Part shown: in pieces, positions 23,531 to 33,714 of the stretch | Position numbering within the stretch: the first letter of the stretch is position 1 | Layout of the letters: every line of letters begins with the position of its first letter | Translations under genes and position numbers: made by a program | Assembly: GCA_017395245.1 (NCBI GenBank) | Contig: JAFPVR010000011.1 | Location: forward strand, 1 to 54,658 | Reading direction: 5' to 3' | From: Bacteroidales bacterium | GTDB taxonomy: Bacteria > Bacteroidota > Bacteroidia > Bacteroidales > WCHB1-69 | Length of the DNA stretch: 54,658 nt | The notes under the pieces: generated by a model | The model's input: only the letters and a program-made list of their open reading frames with translations | Databases searched by the model: none | Told to the model about the DNA's origin: nothing

Positions 23531-26500
23531 TTACTTCAGAATCGTAACCTTGTAGTTGGCAACGCCTTCGTCGGTGGTGACATTCACGATATAGGCACCG
23601 GCGGCCACGTTGAGGTTGATAACCTCGTGGCTGGTGCTCACAGCGCCGCTGTAAACCATCTTGCCGTAAGCGTCGAAGATGCGGACATTCTCAATGTTCA
23701 TACCCTCGTTGTTGAGGATGTGGACATTCTGATGCTCGGCAAAGACCTTGATGTTGCTCTTCACGAGATCCTCGATACCGTCAGGAATCGTGGTGGGATC
23801 GGTGGTGAAGGTAACCAGGTTGGTCCAGTCGCTGAGGTTGTTGCCAGCGCAATGAGCGCGAACTTGCCACATGTAGGTGGTGTTCGGGGTCAGGTTGGTG
23901 AGCTGGTAGCTGTTGCCCGAAACATTGCCCACAGAAGTGTAGTTGCTCGTCGCGGTCTTGTACTGAATGTCGAAGGTGGTAGCCGTCGGGTGTGACCAGT
24001 GCAGCTCAGCAGAGGTCTCGTCGATGTGCGTGGTGTACAAGAAGGTCGGGACCTCGCACTCAGCAGCCTTGAATGTGGCGGCGATGGTGTGGTTGGCCGT
24101 CACGTTGGTGAAGACGTAAGAGCTGACAGCACCCATGCTGATATTGTCAACCGTCACATTGTCAATCACATAACCGTTAGCAGGCGTAATGGTGTAGGCT
24201 TGGGCCGCACCGTAGTTCACCGTGGTGTTGCCATTCGGCGTGATAGAGCCGTTGGCACCGGCAGAAGCGGTGATGGTGTAGGTCTTGGCCGTCATCGTGG
24301 CCGTGAGGGTCTGGTTGGCGTTGATGGCCGCGAAGGTGTAGGTGTAGATACCGTTCACATTCGGGACATTGGCGAGGGTGACGTTCGTGCCGTTCACCGT
24401 GATGGCGGTAACGCTGTAACCCACAGCCGGGGTAATCACGAAGGACGGGGTAGCACCATACAGAACGGTGGTGGTTCCCGGAGCAATCGTACCGTGAGCG
24501 GGCTGGTTCACCGTGACCGTGTACTCATTCGACTCGAAGGCAGCATAGATGGTGTGGTTGGCCGTAACACCGGTGAAGGTGTAGGTCGTCACAGCACCCA
24601 CGGAAGCGCCATCCACGAAGACATCGCTCACATGGTAGCCGCTGTTAGCCGAAATCGTGTAGGTCTGGTTGCCGTTGTGAGCCACCGTGGTGTTACCGGC
24701 AGGCGTGATGGTGCCGCCGTTGCCAGCCGTAGCCGCGATGGTGTAAATGTTGGCGGCGAAGGTGGCGGCAATCGTGTGGTTACCGTCGAGAGGCAGGAAG
24801 GTGTAAGAAGCAACTGCACCAATGGAAGTACCGTCAACCGTCACGTCGACAATGCCGTAACCAGCATCAGGCGTGATCGTGAAGGTCGGGGTGGCACCGT
24901 ATGCAAAGGTAGAAGTAGCAGGAGCGATAGCACCGTGAGCACCGGCATTCACCGTCACCGTGAAGACGAACTGCGCGAAGGTGGCGCTGATGGTGTGGTC
25001 GGCATCAACATTGTTGAACGTGTAGGTGGTGGTGGTCAGGGCATCGGCCTGCGTGTAAGTGGTGGCCGTACCATCAACCGTCACAGAGGCAATGTAGTAA
25101 CCCGGAGCGGCATTGATGGTATAGGTCGCATTTTGATGATACAGGTAGGAAGAGGTGCCCAGCGGGGAAATCGTACCGTTGTTGCCGCAAGTGGCCGCAA
25201 CCGTGTAGGTGCTCGGGGTGAAGGTCACCACGTAGTCGTAGTTGTCGAGGATGTTGGTCAACGTCTCGGTGTAAGTCGTGCTCGGATCGGCAACCGTCAG
25301 GGCGACATTGTTGCGGGTGATCGTAGCAATGCTGTAACCGGTAGCAGGCGTAGCCGTGAAGGTGTAGGTGTAGTCGGGATCGTAGTCGAACTCAGCACCA
25401 GGGGCGACCGTACCTTCACCGAAAGCAGTGGTCGTAATGACATAGTGGTTCGGGGCGAAGGTCACTTCCACAGTGTGATGACCAATCAGGTGCTCGAAGG
25501 AGTAAATATCAATGTTGGTGTGCTCCACACCGTCAATGATAATGTTCTCCACATGATAACCCGGGGCCGGGGTGATGGTGCTCAGCAGGTCGCCATAACC
25601 CTCGACGGTCACGGTGTAGGTAACAGCCTCGTTCGTGGCATCAGCCTCAAACACACCGTTGATGGTGCCCTTGCCGCCATTCACCGTGTAGGTGACGGTA
25701 GCGCTGTCAAGAGAAACCAACACGTTGATATCCTTGTCTTCCATCACAGGATCCAAGGTAAGTCCATACTGGCCGTTGCCAAGGTTTGTGACCTGTGCAG
25801 TGTAATCCATACCGTTCACATAGAGCTTATCGAAGCTGAAGTACGGAGCCATCGTGAAGGTGCCGTTGTGGGCAGCGCCATGGGCAACCACCTCATGGTT
25901 CGGCGTATAAACCGCGCCAGGAGCGTTGTTGTTGTAACCGGTAGCGGGCACGTTGGTCACCGTAGCATTCACATTGTATTGGTTCGGAACGAAGGTGACC
26001 GTAATCATATCACCCATAGTAGGAACGTAAGCGCAATAGTCGATCGCGGCATTGTTGGTGTTCTCGCCTCTCAACAATTCCGTAGAACCATTTTGATGGG
26101 AAACATAAACAGCACCCACATGGTAACCTGCATCAGGAGTCATAACCAGCATGACTTCCTCCATAGGAACAACATAGGCGGTGTAGGTAGGAATAGGCAT
26201 CGGGACAATCTCAGAATTCTCAATGCTCACTGTACCATTGGCCGTTGTTTGAACACCAACCAACATAGCCTTCTTTACGGAAACATTGTCAATACTGAAA
26301 CCAGCAGTACCAACCGCGCTCTCCGCATGGAATAAAATATGGCCATTGTCAAGTTCCTCTCCCTCATCCGTAATGAAATAGGTACGATAAGTGACATAAT
26401 CCGTGTTATTGAAGCTATGGGAAGACACCAAATAGTTGTGCTCGGGAACGAATCCCATATTATCGTTGAAGTAAGTCGTGAAGGCTTCCGTGTAATATGC

Positions 26501-29500
26501 ACTGTTAGCCTTATAGTCGTAAGAAAGGAGGTACATCTCAGCAGGTGCACCCGCCTGATAAGAGCTCAAAGGACCAAAGCACGGAGAGATAATCCAATCG
26601 TTAGCCGCATTCTCATCGGAAGCGTTGTAACGGATAGCCGTACCCGAAACAGCGAAGGTGGCATCGTCATTGTCGTCGTTCACGACAAACCATTCTTGAG
26701 AAGCTGAGGGGGAAGAGAAGGTCTCCAGATACGGGAGATCCTTAGATGTAGTCAGATACGTAATACCAGAGGTCTTCTGGTTGTTCTCCGTCGCGGTCTC
26801 GCTCGGAATCGTCACCCAAGCGGTGATGATGTTAGCGTTCGCCGTGAGGGCCGGAGCCGTGTTGAAGGTATAGACGTAGGTGTCACCCTCATTCATCGGG
26901 GTGATCAACGTGACCGTCTCGTGTACGGCATCGCCGTCGTTCACTTTGTAGTAAGCCTCGAAAGTGCTGATCGGAGACTCGAGCATGTTCTTCACCGTAA
27001 TACGGGCAATCGCATCGGAGAGGTCGCAGTTGCTGGGGTTGGTGTAGACATCCACCAAAGCGATATCGACCAAAGCGGGACAGAGGACCGTGACGGTCAC
27101 CGCCTCGCTCTCGTCACCAGCGCCGCAATCAGCCTTGACAGAAACCTCATAGGAATCGCCGGGCTGCATACCCGTGATCGTGTAGGTGGGTTGCGTAAGC
27201 GTGAGTGTGGTGGCATCGCCCACATTCGGAGTCAGCGTCACAATCCAAGAGGCCTCGGTGCCGCCAGCCGTCCAAGTAATGGTGGAAGAACCGTTCTCCA
27301 CGTCGGTGGCCGTCAAAGCGGTCGGGGCGGGACAGGAAATCGCAGCGCAATAAGAAGAGAAGAAACCATTGGTTTGGGCATTTGAGCCAGAATAGACGAC
27401 ATTGCCGTTTTCGTCCGTAATGGTGAAGGAAGTCTCACTTGCATACGAACCAGTAGTCCAATTACAAACCATGAGCGTACCATTGGGTATCGTCACATTG
27501 TAAGAGGCGGTAGAACCATTATCAATGGTAAGCGATTGGGTCGTACCATCGCTGAACGCCAAATCAATGGAATTGCCGTTCCAACCATCACCGTATGAGT
27601 CAGTCAGATCAAAGGTGTAGAAGCAACCTTCGGCAACCGTTTTGAACGTTGCCGTCTCATAGACGGACTCATCGCCGCTACAGATGGTCTTCACGCGCAC
27701 ATTGAAATTAGTGTTGGCCGTCAGGCCGGTAATCGTATAGGTGTTGTTCGTCACATCCACGGAAGTCCATTCGGTGGCATCGGCAGCTTTGTAACCCACG
27801 CGCCATGCAGTGGCACCGTTGGCATCCCAAGTGACAGTGGCACCTGCGTTCGTCACATTGCTCACAGCCACATTCGTAGGTGCAGCACAATGCTCGTCAC
27901 CGCAAACGAGACCGGAAATGTTAATCTTGATATTGGGACGATAATAACTTCTTGTACCCGTCACACCATCAGGAAATTCGTAATCCATGGCAGCATCCTG
28001 TTGCTTGTACAGAACACTATTGGTTACATTGGTGTATTTGTATTTCAAAGAGCTGGTCCATGCCGAACCTCTTCTTGAAACAACAACGACCAAATTATCA
28101 GTTCCATTATATTCGTAAGGAGTGTCAAGCGTATAGGTTTCCCAACCCGTGGCTGAACCCACTGAACCACCCGTTCTACTATAAACAAGCGTTAAATCAC
28201 TGAACGTAGTCCAATCTGAAGTACTGCTATAGGTGGAAGAAGAACGCGTACCCAAGTAAATCTTCAAGGAAGAATAATTATAGTTGGATGAAGAGCCAAC
28301 TTCAAAAGACAACGCATTAATAGTGCCGCCATTTTCGAATTCGGAAGCCGGATAAATCATTTCCGCATAGGAATTGTTATAGTAGTTGCACATGGGCGGA
28401 TAATAGGAGGTGCTGGTTCCATTACCAATGACTACATCCGCAAAGCCAGGCACAAAGGTGGCGCACTCCGTGGTGAAATCGCCGGTGAGCCAAGGCGTGG
28501 TCTCGTCAGCGCAAACGGGTCTCACACGCACAGAATAGTCGGTGCTGGGAGCAAGGTTGGTGAGCGCAACATTGGCGGCGGCAGCATTCAAAGTCGTCCA
28601 GTCATCGGAGCTGGAGGCCTTGTACTGCACGTTCCAAGCCGTCTCAAGACCGCCAGGTGTCCAAGACACGTTGGCGGAGGTGGTCGTCACATCGGCGATT
28701 GTCAAGCCGGACGAAGGACGGCAAGAGGGAGCCAACGACACGGTGAAGTCGTCCAAGTTCCAAGAAGCGGTGGAAGAGGTGTTCGTATAGCGAAGAGCGA
28801 TGCGGGCATTGGCAGGCGTGCTGAAGGGGAACATATACGTGCCCATAAAATTACCCACGCCATTGCGGGAGGACGGATTAGGAGTTGTGGATACCGGCAC
28901 AAAAGTGGTCATATCGGTCAGGTCAGTGAGATAACCCACTTCCATAGCACCGCCGCTTGTACGGGTAGCCCAGAAAGAAACCTGCAGATCGTAGGTGTTG
29001 TTGGCAAACGCGGGCAGCACCAGCACATTGGTGGAACCTTTTAATTCGGCGGAATTCTGACCGGAGTGGCAGGATGAAGAATAGCCGCAATAAACGAACG
29101 GACCGTTCGGTTTCACGGGAGTCTCCCAGCAGATGAACGGTTGCTCGCCACTGCCTTGGTAACCCTCAAAGTCTTCGAACCAAGGATTATCTGCAGTCAC
29201 AAGGATGGGATCGCATTTGGTGGTGGCGGAAGCCGAGGCGGTCCACTCGCTCAGGTCACCCATACCGCAGTTGCTCTGCACGTAGAAATCGTAGGTAGTG
29301 GAAGCAGCGAGACCATTAACCGTGAACGGGTTGGCATTGGCAGCCACCACAGTACCCGTACCCTGCGTGAAGCCGGCGGGACCGTATTCGATGTTCCAAG
29401 CGGTGGCATCGCCATTCTCCGTCCAGCTCAAAGTGGCCGTATTGTTGGTCACAGCGCTGACAGCCAAGTTGCCGGGGGCGATACAGTTCGGGAGCAGACG

Positions 29501-32500
29501 CACCATGAAATCGTCAAGATTCCAGGAGCAGCTGTAAGTGGCGGAAGTGAAGCGCAATGCGATACGCGCATTGGGATCCGTGATGCCGGTGAAGAAGAAC
29601 GGACCATACTCCAATGAGTTGGCACGGTTATAGCTGCCGCTCTGCGCGGGGATAACCTGAATCTCCACAAACGTGCTGGCATCAGTCGGATCGGTGACAT
29701 AACCCAGCTGCATAGTGCCGGGGGTGGTGCCGGTGACCATACCGTAGTAAGTGAACTGCAGGTCGGCAAGCGGGTTGGTGAAGGCGGGGAACACCAAGGT
29801 GGAAACCTCGCCATTGTCACCCTTCAGTTCAGCCGTGTTTTTACCTGTATGGGCGGTCGTGGCATAGTTGCGATAGATGAACGGGGAGTTGTAGTGGCTC
29901 ATCTCCGGGGTGGCCCAGCAATTGTCGAATGCCAGGTTGCCAGAACCCGTGTAGCTCTCAAAGCCTTCCGTCCAAGGATGTTGTGCGGTAATGGTGATGG
30001 GACCGCACTCGGTGGTGAATGTCAGTTTGGACGACCAGTTGCTCTCGTAGCCCAGACCGCAGTCGGCCTTCACATACACCTCGTAGGTGCTGTAGGCGTT
30101 GAGACCCGTCAAGGTGACAGTGGCCTCGGTTACATTCACTTGCGTGCCGGTGCCGAGGGTGAAGCCTTCGTAGCCATATTCCACCGTCCAGGCGGAGGCG
30201 TTGCCGGCGTTCCAAGTCACCTTGGCGGTGTTCTGACCCTTGTCGGTCACGGCAAGACCCGTGGGAGCGGGACAGATGGTCGGCATCGTAAAGTTAATCG
30301 TGCTCCAGTCGCTGGTCACGCCCTCGCCGCAGATAGCTCTCACGGCAATGGTGTAGGCAGCGCCCTCAGCCAGACCGGTAAGGTTGGTCTGGGAAGCGTT
30401 CGTCACATTGAGGGTAATGTCGGCGTTGTTGCCGGTCACATGCACCTCGTAGGCGTTAACACCGTTCACGGGCAGCCAGTTCACGTTCACAGTGTGAGCG
30501 ACTGCAGTGGCGGTGAGATTTTGCGGGGCAGGACAGTTGGCCTCGGTGGTGAAAGTAGCAGCAGCCTCGGTGCTCAAGCCGACGGTACCGCAGTCGCCCT
30601 TCACGCGCACCATGTAGGCGGTGTTCTGCTCAAGGTCGGTCAACGTATAGGCATTGGTGGTGGCAATAGCGGTAGCCCACTCGTCGGCATTCGCAGGCTT
30701 GTAGCTCACCACGTAGGAAGTGGCATCGCCTTCCCAAGCCAACTCCGCGCCGTCGGTGGTGACATCGCTTACGGTCAGGGCCGTGGGAGCGGCGCAAACC
30801 AGATCACCACAAACAGAGCCCGTATAGTCCACCAGCATATTCGGCAAATAAGAGCTTTGAACACCAGTATTGGAACCCGGGTGGTTGCCATAGCTTTCAG
30901 GAGAGCTGTCGCTTCTTCTGTACAACACACCGTTGGTTGCCGAAGTGTAACGATATTGGACACTATTGTAGGCTTGAGCCGTACGGGCTGTGACAATGAC
31001 CAGGTTGCCTTCACCATTATAATAATAAGGTGTATTGAAGGTATAGGTCTCCCAACCGGCCGTGGAACCGAGTGTGCCATTCGTTGATTCGTACACCAGG
31101 GTCAGATCATCCATCGAAACCCAGTCTGTAGTGCTGGTGTTGGTGGCAGTGGCCTTCGTGCCGACATAAATTCTGAAATAGTCATAATTGTGGGTCAGTG
31201 CCGCATTGACATACCAAGAAACGGCGTTGATGTAACCGGGCGTCTCGAAATTCGAAGCCGGATAAACCATCTGAGTCCAGGAGTTCTTATAGTAGGCGTT
31301 CGCCGGAGCAATGTTGGTCGTGCCCGTTCCCGTACCGATGGTGATTTCCATCTCACTCTCCGTCAGTTGCTGGCAGGGCACATTGAACTGGGCGTTGGCC
31401 CAGAGGCTGCTCGTCTCACCGCAGACGGCTTTCACGCGCACGTTATAGTCCGTGTTGGTAGCGAGATTGTTCAGCGTGACGGTGGTGCTTGTGGCATTCA
31501 CGCTCTGCCAAGCATCGGCGTCGGCAGCCTTGTACTCCAAAGTCCAAGCCGTCTGGCCAGCGGGAGCACTCCAAGTCACCGTAGCGGTCTGGCCGGTCAC
31601 CGTGGCGGCAAGGTCGGTCGGAGTGGTGCAGGTGGCGTTGAGCGTCACATTGTCAATGGCGGCGGGAGTCTGCACACCCACGGCATTGTCGTTGTGCCAG
31701 GTGAAGACGATGTATTTCGCACCGGCGTAAGAAGCGGGAATCACCACGCTCTGGGTGGTGAACTCGTTCACGTTGTAGTAGCGGGCCAGGTAGGTGGCAG
31801 GCAGGGTGCCGGCGGTCGGAGCCTCGTCGAGGACAGAGACTTGCAGATAGTCGTCAGACTCGCCCACGGTTCTGAGGTCGAAGGTCAGCATCAGGTCGCT
31901 GGCAGGCAGGGTCGTGTAGATATAGGCGTGAGCGTCAGTGACAGATGTTACATTATATTTATTAGTAGCACCGTTGGAGGAAGAGATGTAGAGAGCGCCG
32001 TCTTGGAAACTGGCGGGCTCGCCGATATACCACTTGTTGGCGGAAGTGCCGTTCACGAGTGTCCACTCATTGTGGTCGCCATCATTGAAGTCGCAGGTGA
32101 AAGGCACGCTGATGGCAGCGAGATCGCCATCGTTGCGCGGGAAAATCTCGGTAGTGCTGTTGTACTGACCGACGAAGCCGAGCAGATTGCCGCCGTTGCC
32201 AGCCGCAAAGGTGGAGTTCAAGGTGTAGTACTGGTTATAAACCGTGATCGTATTCTCGCCCTGGTTGAACGTGATGCTTCTGTTGGAGCTGTTGATCGTT
32301 CCCGGGGTGAAGTAACCGTCGCGGATAACCACCAACTTGTGCATGTAAGCCTCAGGGTTGGCCATAATCTGGGCCACAGTGGCCTCAACGGGCAGAATGG
32401 CAGTACCGGGGGTTCCCGGGGCGGTATTCTGCGTGGGCACTAACTCAAGCATGTTTTTATAATTCTTCAATGTACCATATACACCACCGGAGATAATGTC

Positions 32501-33469
32501 ACCATTGGTGTATTCCGTCGTAATCTTGTTATTATCGTCGAAAACGAGCAGACCGCCGGTGGCATCCTGCACATAAACGTTCTTGTTATGACGCCAAACA
32601 AATTGGACATCGCCGGTAAGATTGTAAACCGTGGTGTTATCGGCATTGGCATCAAGCAACGCAGCGATATTGGAAACCTCAAGCGGGAAGTCGATGGCGA
32701 GAGTGGTGATAAGGCTGTTGTCATCCCCAAGAGTGGCGTAGGCACTCACCAAAGAAGTCGTGCTCACCGTGAAGGGGGCGTTGTAGAGAATGGGTTCACC
32801 GCCGTTGACGGTGTAGTAGATGTTGGCACCAGGGGTCAGGCAGCTCAGTTCGACCGTCTGGGCGGTGTAGTACGTGCCGCTCGGGATGTTGAACGTGGGA
32901 GCCATCACGGCCGGAGCCGGACCTTGCTTATAAAGGGCAAGGCTCTTCTGGGTGCCCCCATAACCGGCAAAACGGGGATTGTTCCCGTTATTGTAGTTGT
33001 AGCTCAAAATGCGCTGGGTGTTGGCAACATTCGTCATAACCCAACCAGTGCTGCTGAGCGAGGGCGTCCAAGTACTCTGTTCGCTTGCCGTAGCAACCAG
33101 ATAAGCTTTGTTACCAGTGCCGTGATACTCAACGTACTTGCCGGCCTCTTCATTGAAGAAGGTGACGTTGCCGTCAGCATCCACGTCAATACGCCACACA
33201 ATGTTGGCAGGCGGGTTAAAGAACACGGGGGTAGTCGCATTGATGTAGCCACTGGCCGTGTTGAGCATGGCATAATCGCCGTTTTCCTCCGTGCCGGTGA
33301 CGACGTAGTAGCCGGATGTCAGCTCATCAAGCGAGTTAATCTGGGTGAACAAGCCCGTGCCGTCATATTCGGCGAAGACATTGCCCACAGCCATCAGCGT
33401 TACCAGCATGATGGCGGCAAGTCGCTGGATTTTCAAACCCAGCTTCTTAAAACTGTAGGATTTTCTCAT
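23531..33469 (-). CDS. Giant T9SS-secreted multidomain surface protein (3,312 residues)
   Basis: Signal peptide at residues 1-33 (LAAIMLVTLMAVGNVFA). Then: a lectin-like N-terminal region; a chitobiase-C-like module near 195-265 (PTFNIPSGTYYTAQTVELSC); an OB/DUF5689-like stretch near 270-440 (NVYVQDATGGLLVF); choice-of-anchor J modules from ~455; many fibronectin type III modules (AAPTALTVSDVTTDGAELAW); two further MAM/cleaved-adhesin-like modules (WTEGFESYTGSG; WFEDFEGYQGSG); and two copies of a ~200-residue unit holding GWETYTF/L. About ten InlB/'bacterial repeat' units of ~65 residues follow (~2590-3136; G-x-I-x-P-x-G...TITPA-x-GY). A last FnIII and a type A sorting domain (~3233-3312, ending YKVTILK) close it. 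It is probably an adhesin or matrix-binding protein anchored at the cell surface; the ligand is unknown. Intact despite strong internal repetition. Confidence 0.93.
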   Translation of the reverse strand: MRKSYSFKKLGLKIQRLAAIMLVTLMAVGNVFAEYDGTGLFTQINSLDELTSGYYVVTGTEENGDYAMLNTASGYINATTPVFFNPPANIVWRIDVDADGNVTFFNEEAGKYVEYHGTGNKAYLVATASEQSTWTPSLSSTGWVMTNVANTQRILSYNYNNGNNPRFAGYGGTQKSLALYKQGPAPAVMAPTFNIPSGTYYTAQTVELSCLTPGANIYYTVNGGEPILYNAPFTVSTTSLVSAYATLGDDNSLITTLAIDFPLEVSNIAALLDANADNTTVYNLTGDVQFVWRHNKNVYVQDATGGLLVFDDNNKITTEYTNGDIISGGVYGTLKNYKNMLELVPTQNTAPGTPGTAILPVEATVAQIMANPEAYMHKLVVIRDGYFTPGTINSSNRSITFNQGENTITVYNQYYTLNSTFAAGNGGNLLGFVGQYNSTTEIFPRNDGDLAAISVPFTCDFNDGDHNEWTLVNGTSANKWYIGEPASFQDGALYISSSNGATNKYNVTSVTDAHAYIYTTLPASDLMLTFDLRTVGESDDYLQVSVLDEAPTAGTLPATYLARYYNVNEFTTQSVVIPASYAGAKYIVFTWHNDNAVGVQTPAAIDNVTLNATCTTPTDLAATVTGQTATVTWSAPAGQTAWTLEYKAADADAWQSVNATSTTVTLNNLATNTDYNVRVKAVCGETSSLWANAQFNVPCQQLTESEMEITIGTGTGTTNIAPANAYYKNSWTQMVYPASNFETPGYINAVSWYVNAALTHNYDYFRIYVGTKATATNTSTTDWVSMDDLTLVYESTNGTLGSTAGWETYTFNTPYYYNGEGNLVIVTARTAQAYNSVQYRYTSATNGVLYRRSDSSPESYGNHPGSNTGVQSSYLPNMLVDYTGSVCGDLVCAAPTALTVSDVTTDGAELAWEGDATSYVVSYKPANADEWATAIATTNAYTLTDLEQNTAYMVRVKGDCGTVGLSTEAAATFTTEANCPAPQNLTATAVAHTVNVNWLPVNGVNAYEVHVTGNNADITLNVTNASQTNLTGLAEGAAYTIAVRAICGEGVTSDWSTINFTMPTICPAPTGLAVTDKGQNTAKVTWNAGNASAWTVEYGYEGFTLGTGTQVNVTEATVTLTGLNAYSTYEVYVKADCGLGYESNWSSKLTFTTECGPITITAQHPWTEGFESYTGSGNLAFDNCWATPEMSHYNSPFIYRNYATTAHTGKNTAELKGDNGEVSTLVFPAFTNPLADLQFTYYGMVTGTTPGTMQLGYVTDPTDASTFVEIQVIPAQSGSYNRANSLEYGPFFFTGITDPNARIALRFTSATYSCSWNLDDFMVRLLPNCIAPGNLAVSAVTNNTATLSWTENGDATAWNIEYGPAGFTQGTGTVVAANANPFTVNGLAASTTYDFYVQSNCGMGDLSEWTASASATTKCDPILVTADNPWFEDFEGYQGSGEQPFICWETPVKPNGPFVYCGYSSSCHSGQNSAELKGSTNVLVLPAFANNTYDLQVSFWATRTSGGAMEVGYLTDLTDMTTFVPVSTTPNPSSRNGVGNFMGTYMFPFSTPANARIALRYTNTSSTASWNLDDFTVSLAPSCRPSSGLTIADVTTTSANVSWTPGGLETAWNVQYKASSSDDWTTLNAAAANVALTNLAPSTDYSVRVRPVCADETTPWLTGDFTTECATFVPGFADVVIGNGTSTSYYPPMCNYYNNSYAEMIYPASEFENGGTINALSFEVGSSSNYNYSSLKIYLGTRSSSTYSSTSDWTTFSDLTLVYSRTGGSVGSATGWETYTLDTPYEYNGTDNLVVVVSRRGSAWTSSLKYKYTNVTNSVLYKQQDAAMDYEFPDGVTGTRSYYRPNIKINISGLVCGDEHCAAPTNVAVSNVTNAGATVTWDANGATAWRVGYKAADATEWTSVDVTNNTYTITGLTANTNFNVRVKTICSGDESVYETATFKTVAEGCFYTFDLTDSYGDGWNGNSIDLAFSDGTTQSLTIDNGSTASYNVTIPNGTLMVCNWTTGSYASETSFTITDENGNVVYSGSNAQTNGFFSSYCAAISCPAPTALTATDVENGSSTITWTAGGTEASWIVTLTPNVGDATTLTLTQPTYTITGMQPGDSYEVSVKADCGAGDESEAVTVTVLCPALVDIALVDVYTNPSNCDLSDAIARITVKNMLESPISTFEAYYKVNDGDAVHETVTLITPMNEGDTYVYTFNTAPALTANANIITAWVTIPSETATENNQKTSGITYLTTSKDLPYLETFSSPSASQEWFVVNDDNDDATFAVSGTAIRYNASDENAANDWIISPCFGPLSSYQAGAPAEMYLLSYDYKANSAYYTEAFTTYFNDNMGFVPEHNYLVSSHSFNNTDYVTYRTYFITDEGEELDNGHILFHAESAVGTAGFSIDNVSVKKAMLVGVQTTANGTVSIENSEIVPMPIPTYTAYVVPMEEVMLVMTPDAGYHVGAVYVSHQNGSTELLRGENTNNAAIDYCAYVPTMGDMITVTFVPNQYNVNATVTNVPATGYNNNAPGAVYTPNHEVVAHGAAHNGTFTMAPYFSFDKLYVNGMDYTAQVTNLGNGQYGLTLDPVMEDKDINVLVSLDSATVTYTVNGGKGTINGVFEADATNEAVTYTVTVEGYGDLLSTITPAPGYHVENIIIDGVEHTNIDIYSFEHLIGHHTVEVTFAPNHYVITTTAFGEGTVAPGAEFDYDPDYTYTFTATPATGYSIATITRNNVALTVADPSTTYTETLTNILDNYDYVVTFTPSTYTVAATCGNNGTISPLGTSSYLYHQNATYTINAAPGYYIASVTVDGTATTYTQADALTTTTYTFNNVDADHTISATFAQFVFTVTVNAGAHGAIAPATSTFAYGATPTFTITPDAGYGIVDVTVDGTSIGAVASYTFLPLDGNHTIAATFAANIYTIAATAGNGGTITPAGNTTVAHNGNQTYTISANSGYHVSDVFVDGASVGAVTTYTFTGVTANHTIYAAFESNEYTVTVNQPAHGTIAPGTTTVLYGATPSFVITPAVGYSVTAITVNGTNVTLANVPNVNGIYTYTFAAINANQTLTATMTAKTYTITASAGANGSITPNGNTTVNYGAAQAYTITPANGYVIDNVTVDNISMGAVSSYVFTNVTANHTIAATFKAAECEVPTFLYTTHIDETSAELHWSHPTATTFDIQYKTATSNYTSVGNVSGNSYQLTNLTPNTTYMWQVRAHCAGNNLSDWTNLVTFTTDPTTIPDGIEDLVKSNIKVFAEHQNVHILNNEGMNIENVRIFDAYGKMVYSGAVSTSHEVINLNVAAGAYIVNVTTDEGVANYKVTILK

Positions 33470-33573
33470 AGTTTGTAGATTTTATGAATAATAATGAATT
33501 TTAGTTTGTCCTTTATTTTAATACGGTTTTATGCACGTTTCACACTTTACACAATATATAATTTACCAAGCGG

Positions 33574-33581
33574 CAAAGATA
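33574..33581 (-). promoter_or_regulatory. -7 element (TATCTTTG) for the giant surface-protein gene
   Basis: Minus-strand TAnnTTTG match 105 bases before the ATG at 33469, leaving a long AT-rich leader. It is divergent from the glnA promoter. Confidence 0.6.
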
Positions 33582-33659
33582 CTTTTTTTTTTACATCAAC
33601 ACAATTTTGTTCATTTTTTTCTGAAAAATTATTTTCGCCGTATGCAATGTGAAAAAATG

Positions 33660-33667
33660 TATATTTG
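33660..33667 (+). promoter_or_regulatory. -7 element (TATATTTG) for glutamine synthetase
   Basis: TAnnTTTG match 48 bases before the ATG at 33715. Confidence 0.65.
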
Positions 33668-33714
33668 CCCCGCGAAATAAACGACTATAACTTATCAAAA
33701 ATAACAAAAAAAGT

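Noticed and set aside
23999-26335. Plus-strand frame (778 codons) opposite the giant surface protein
   Set aside because: Repetitive Gly/Arg/Val-rich product is the complement of the InlB-like repeats; it has no promoter or start signal.
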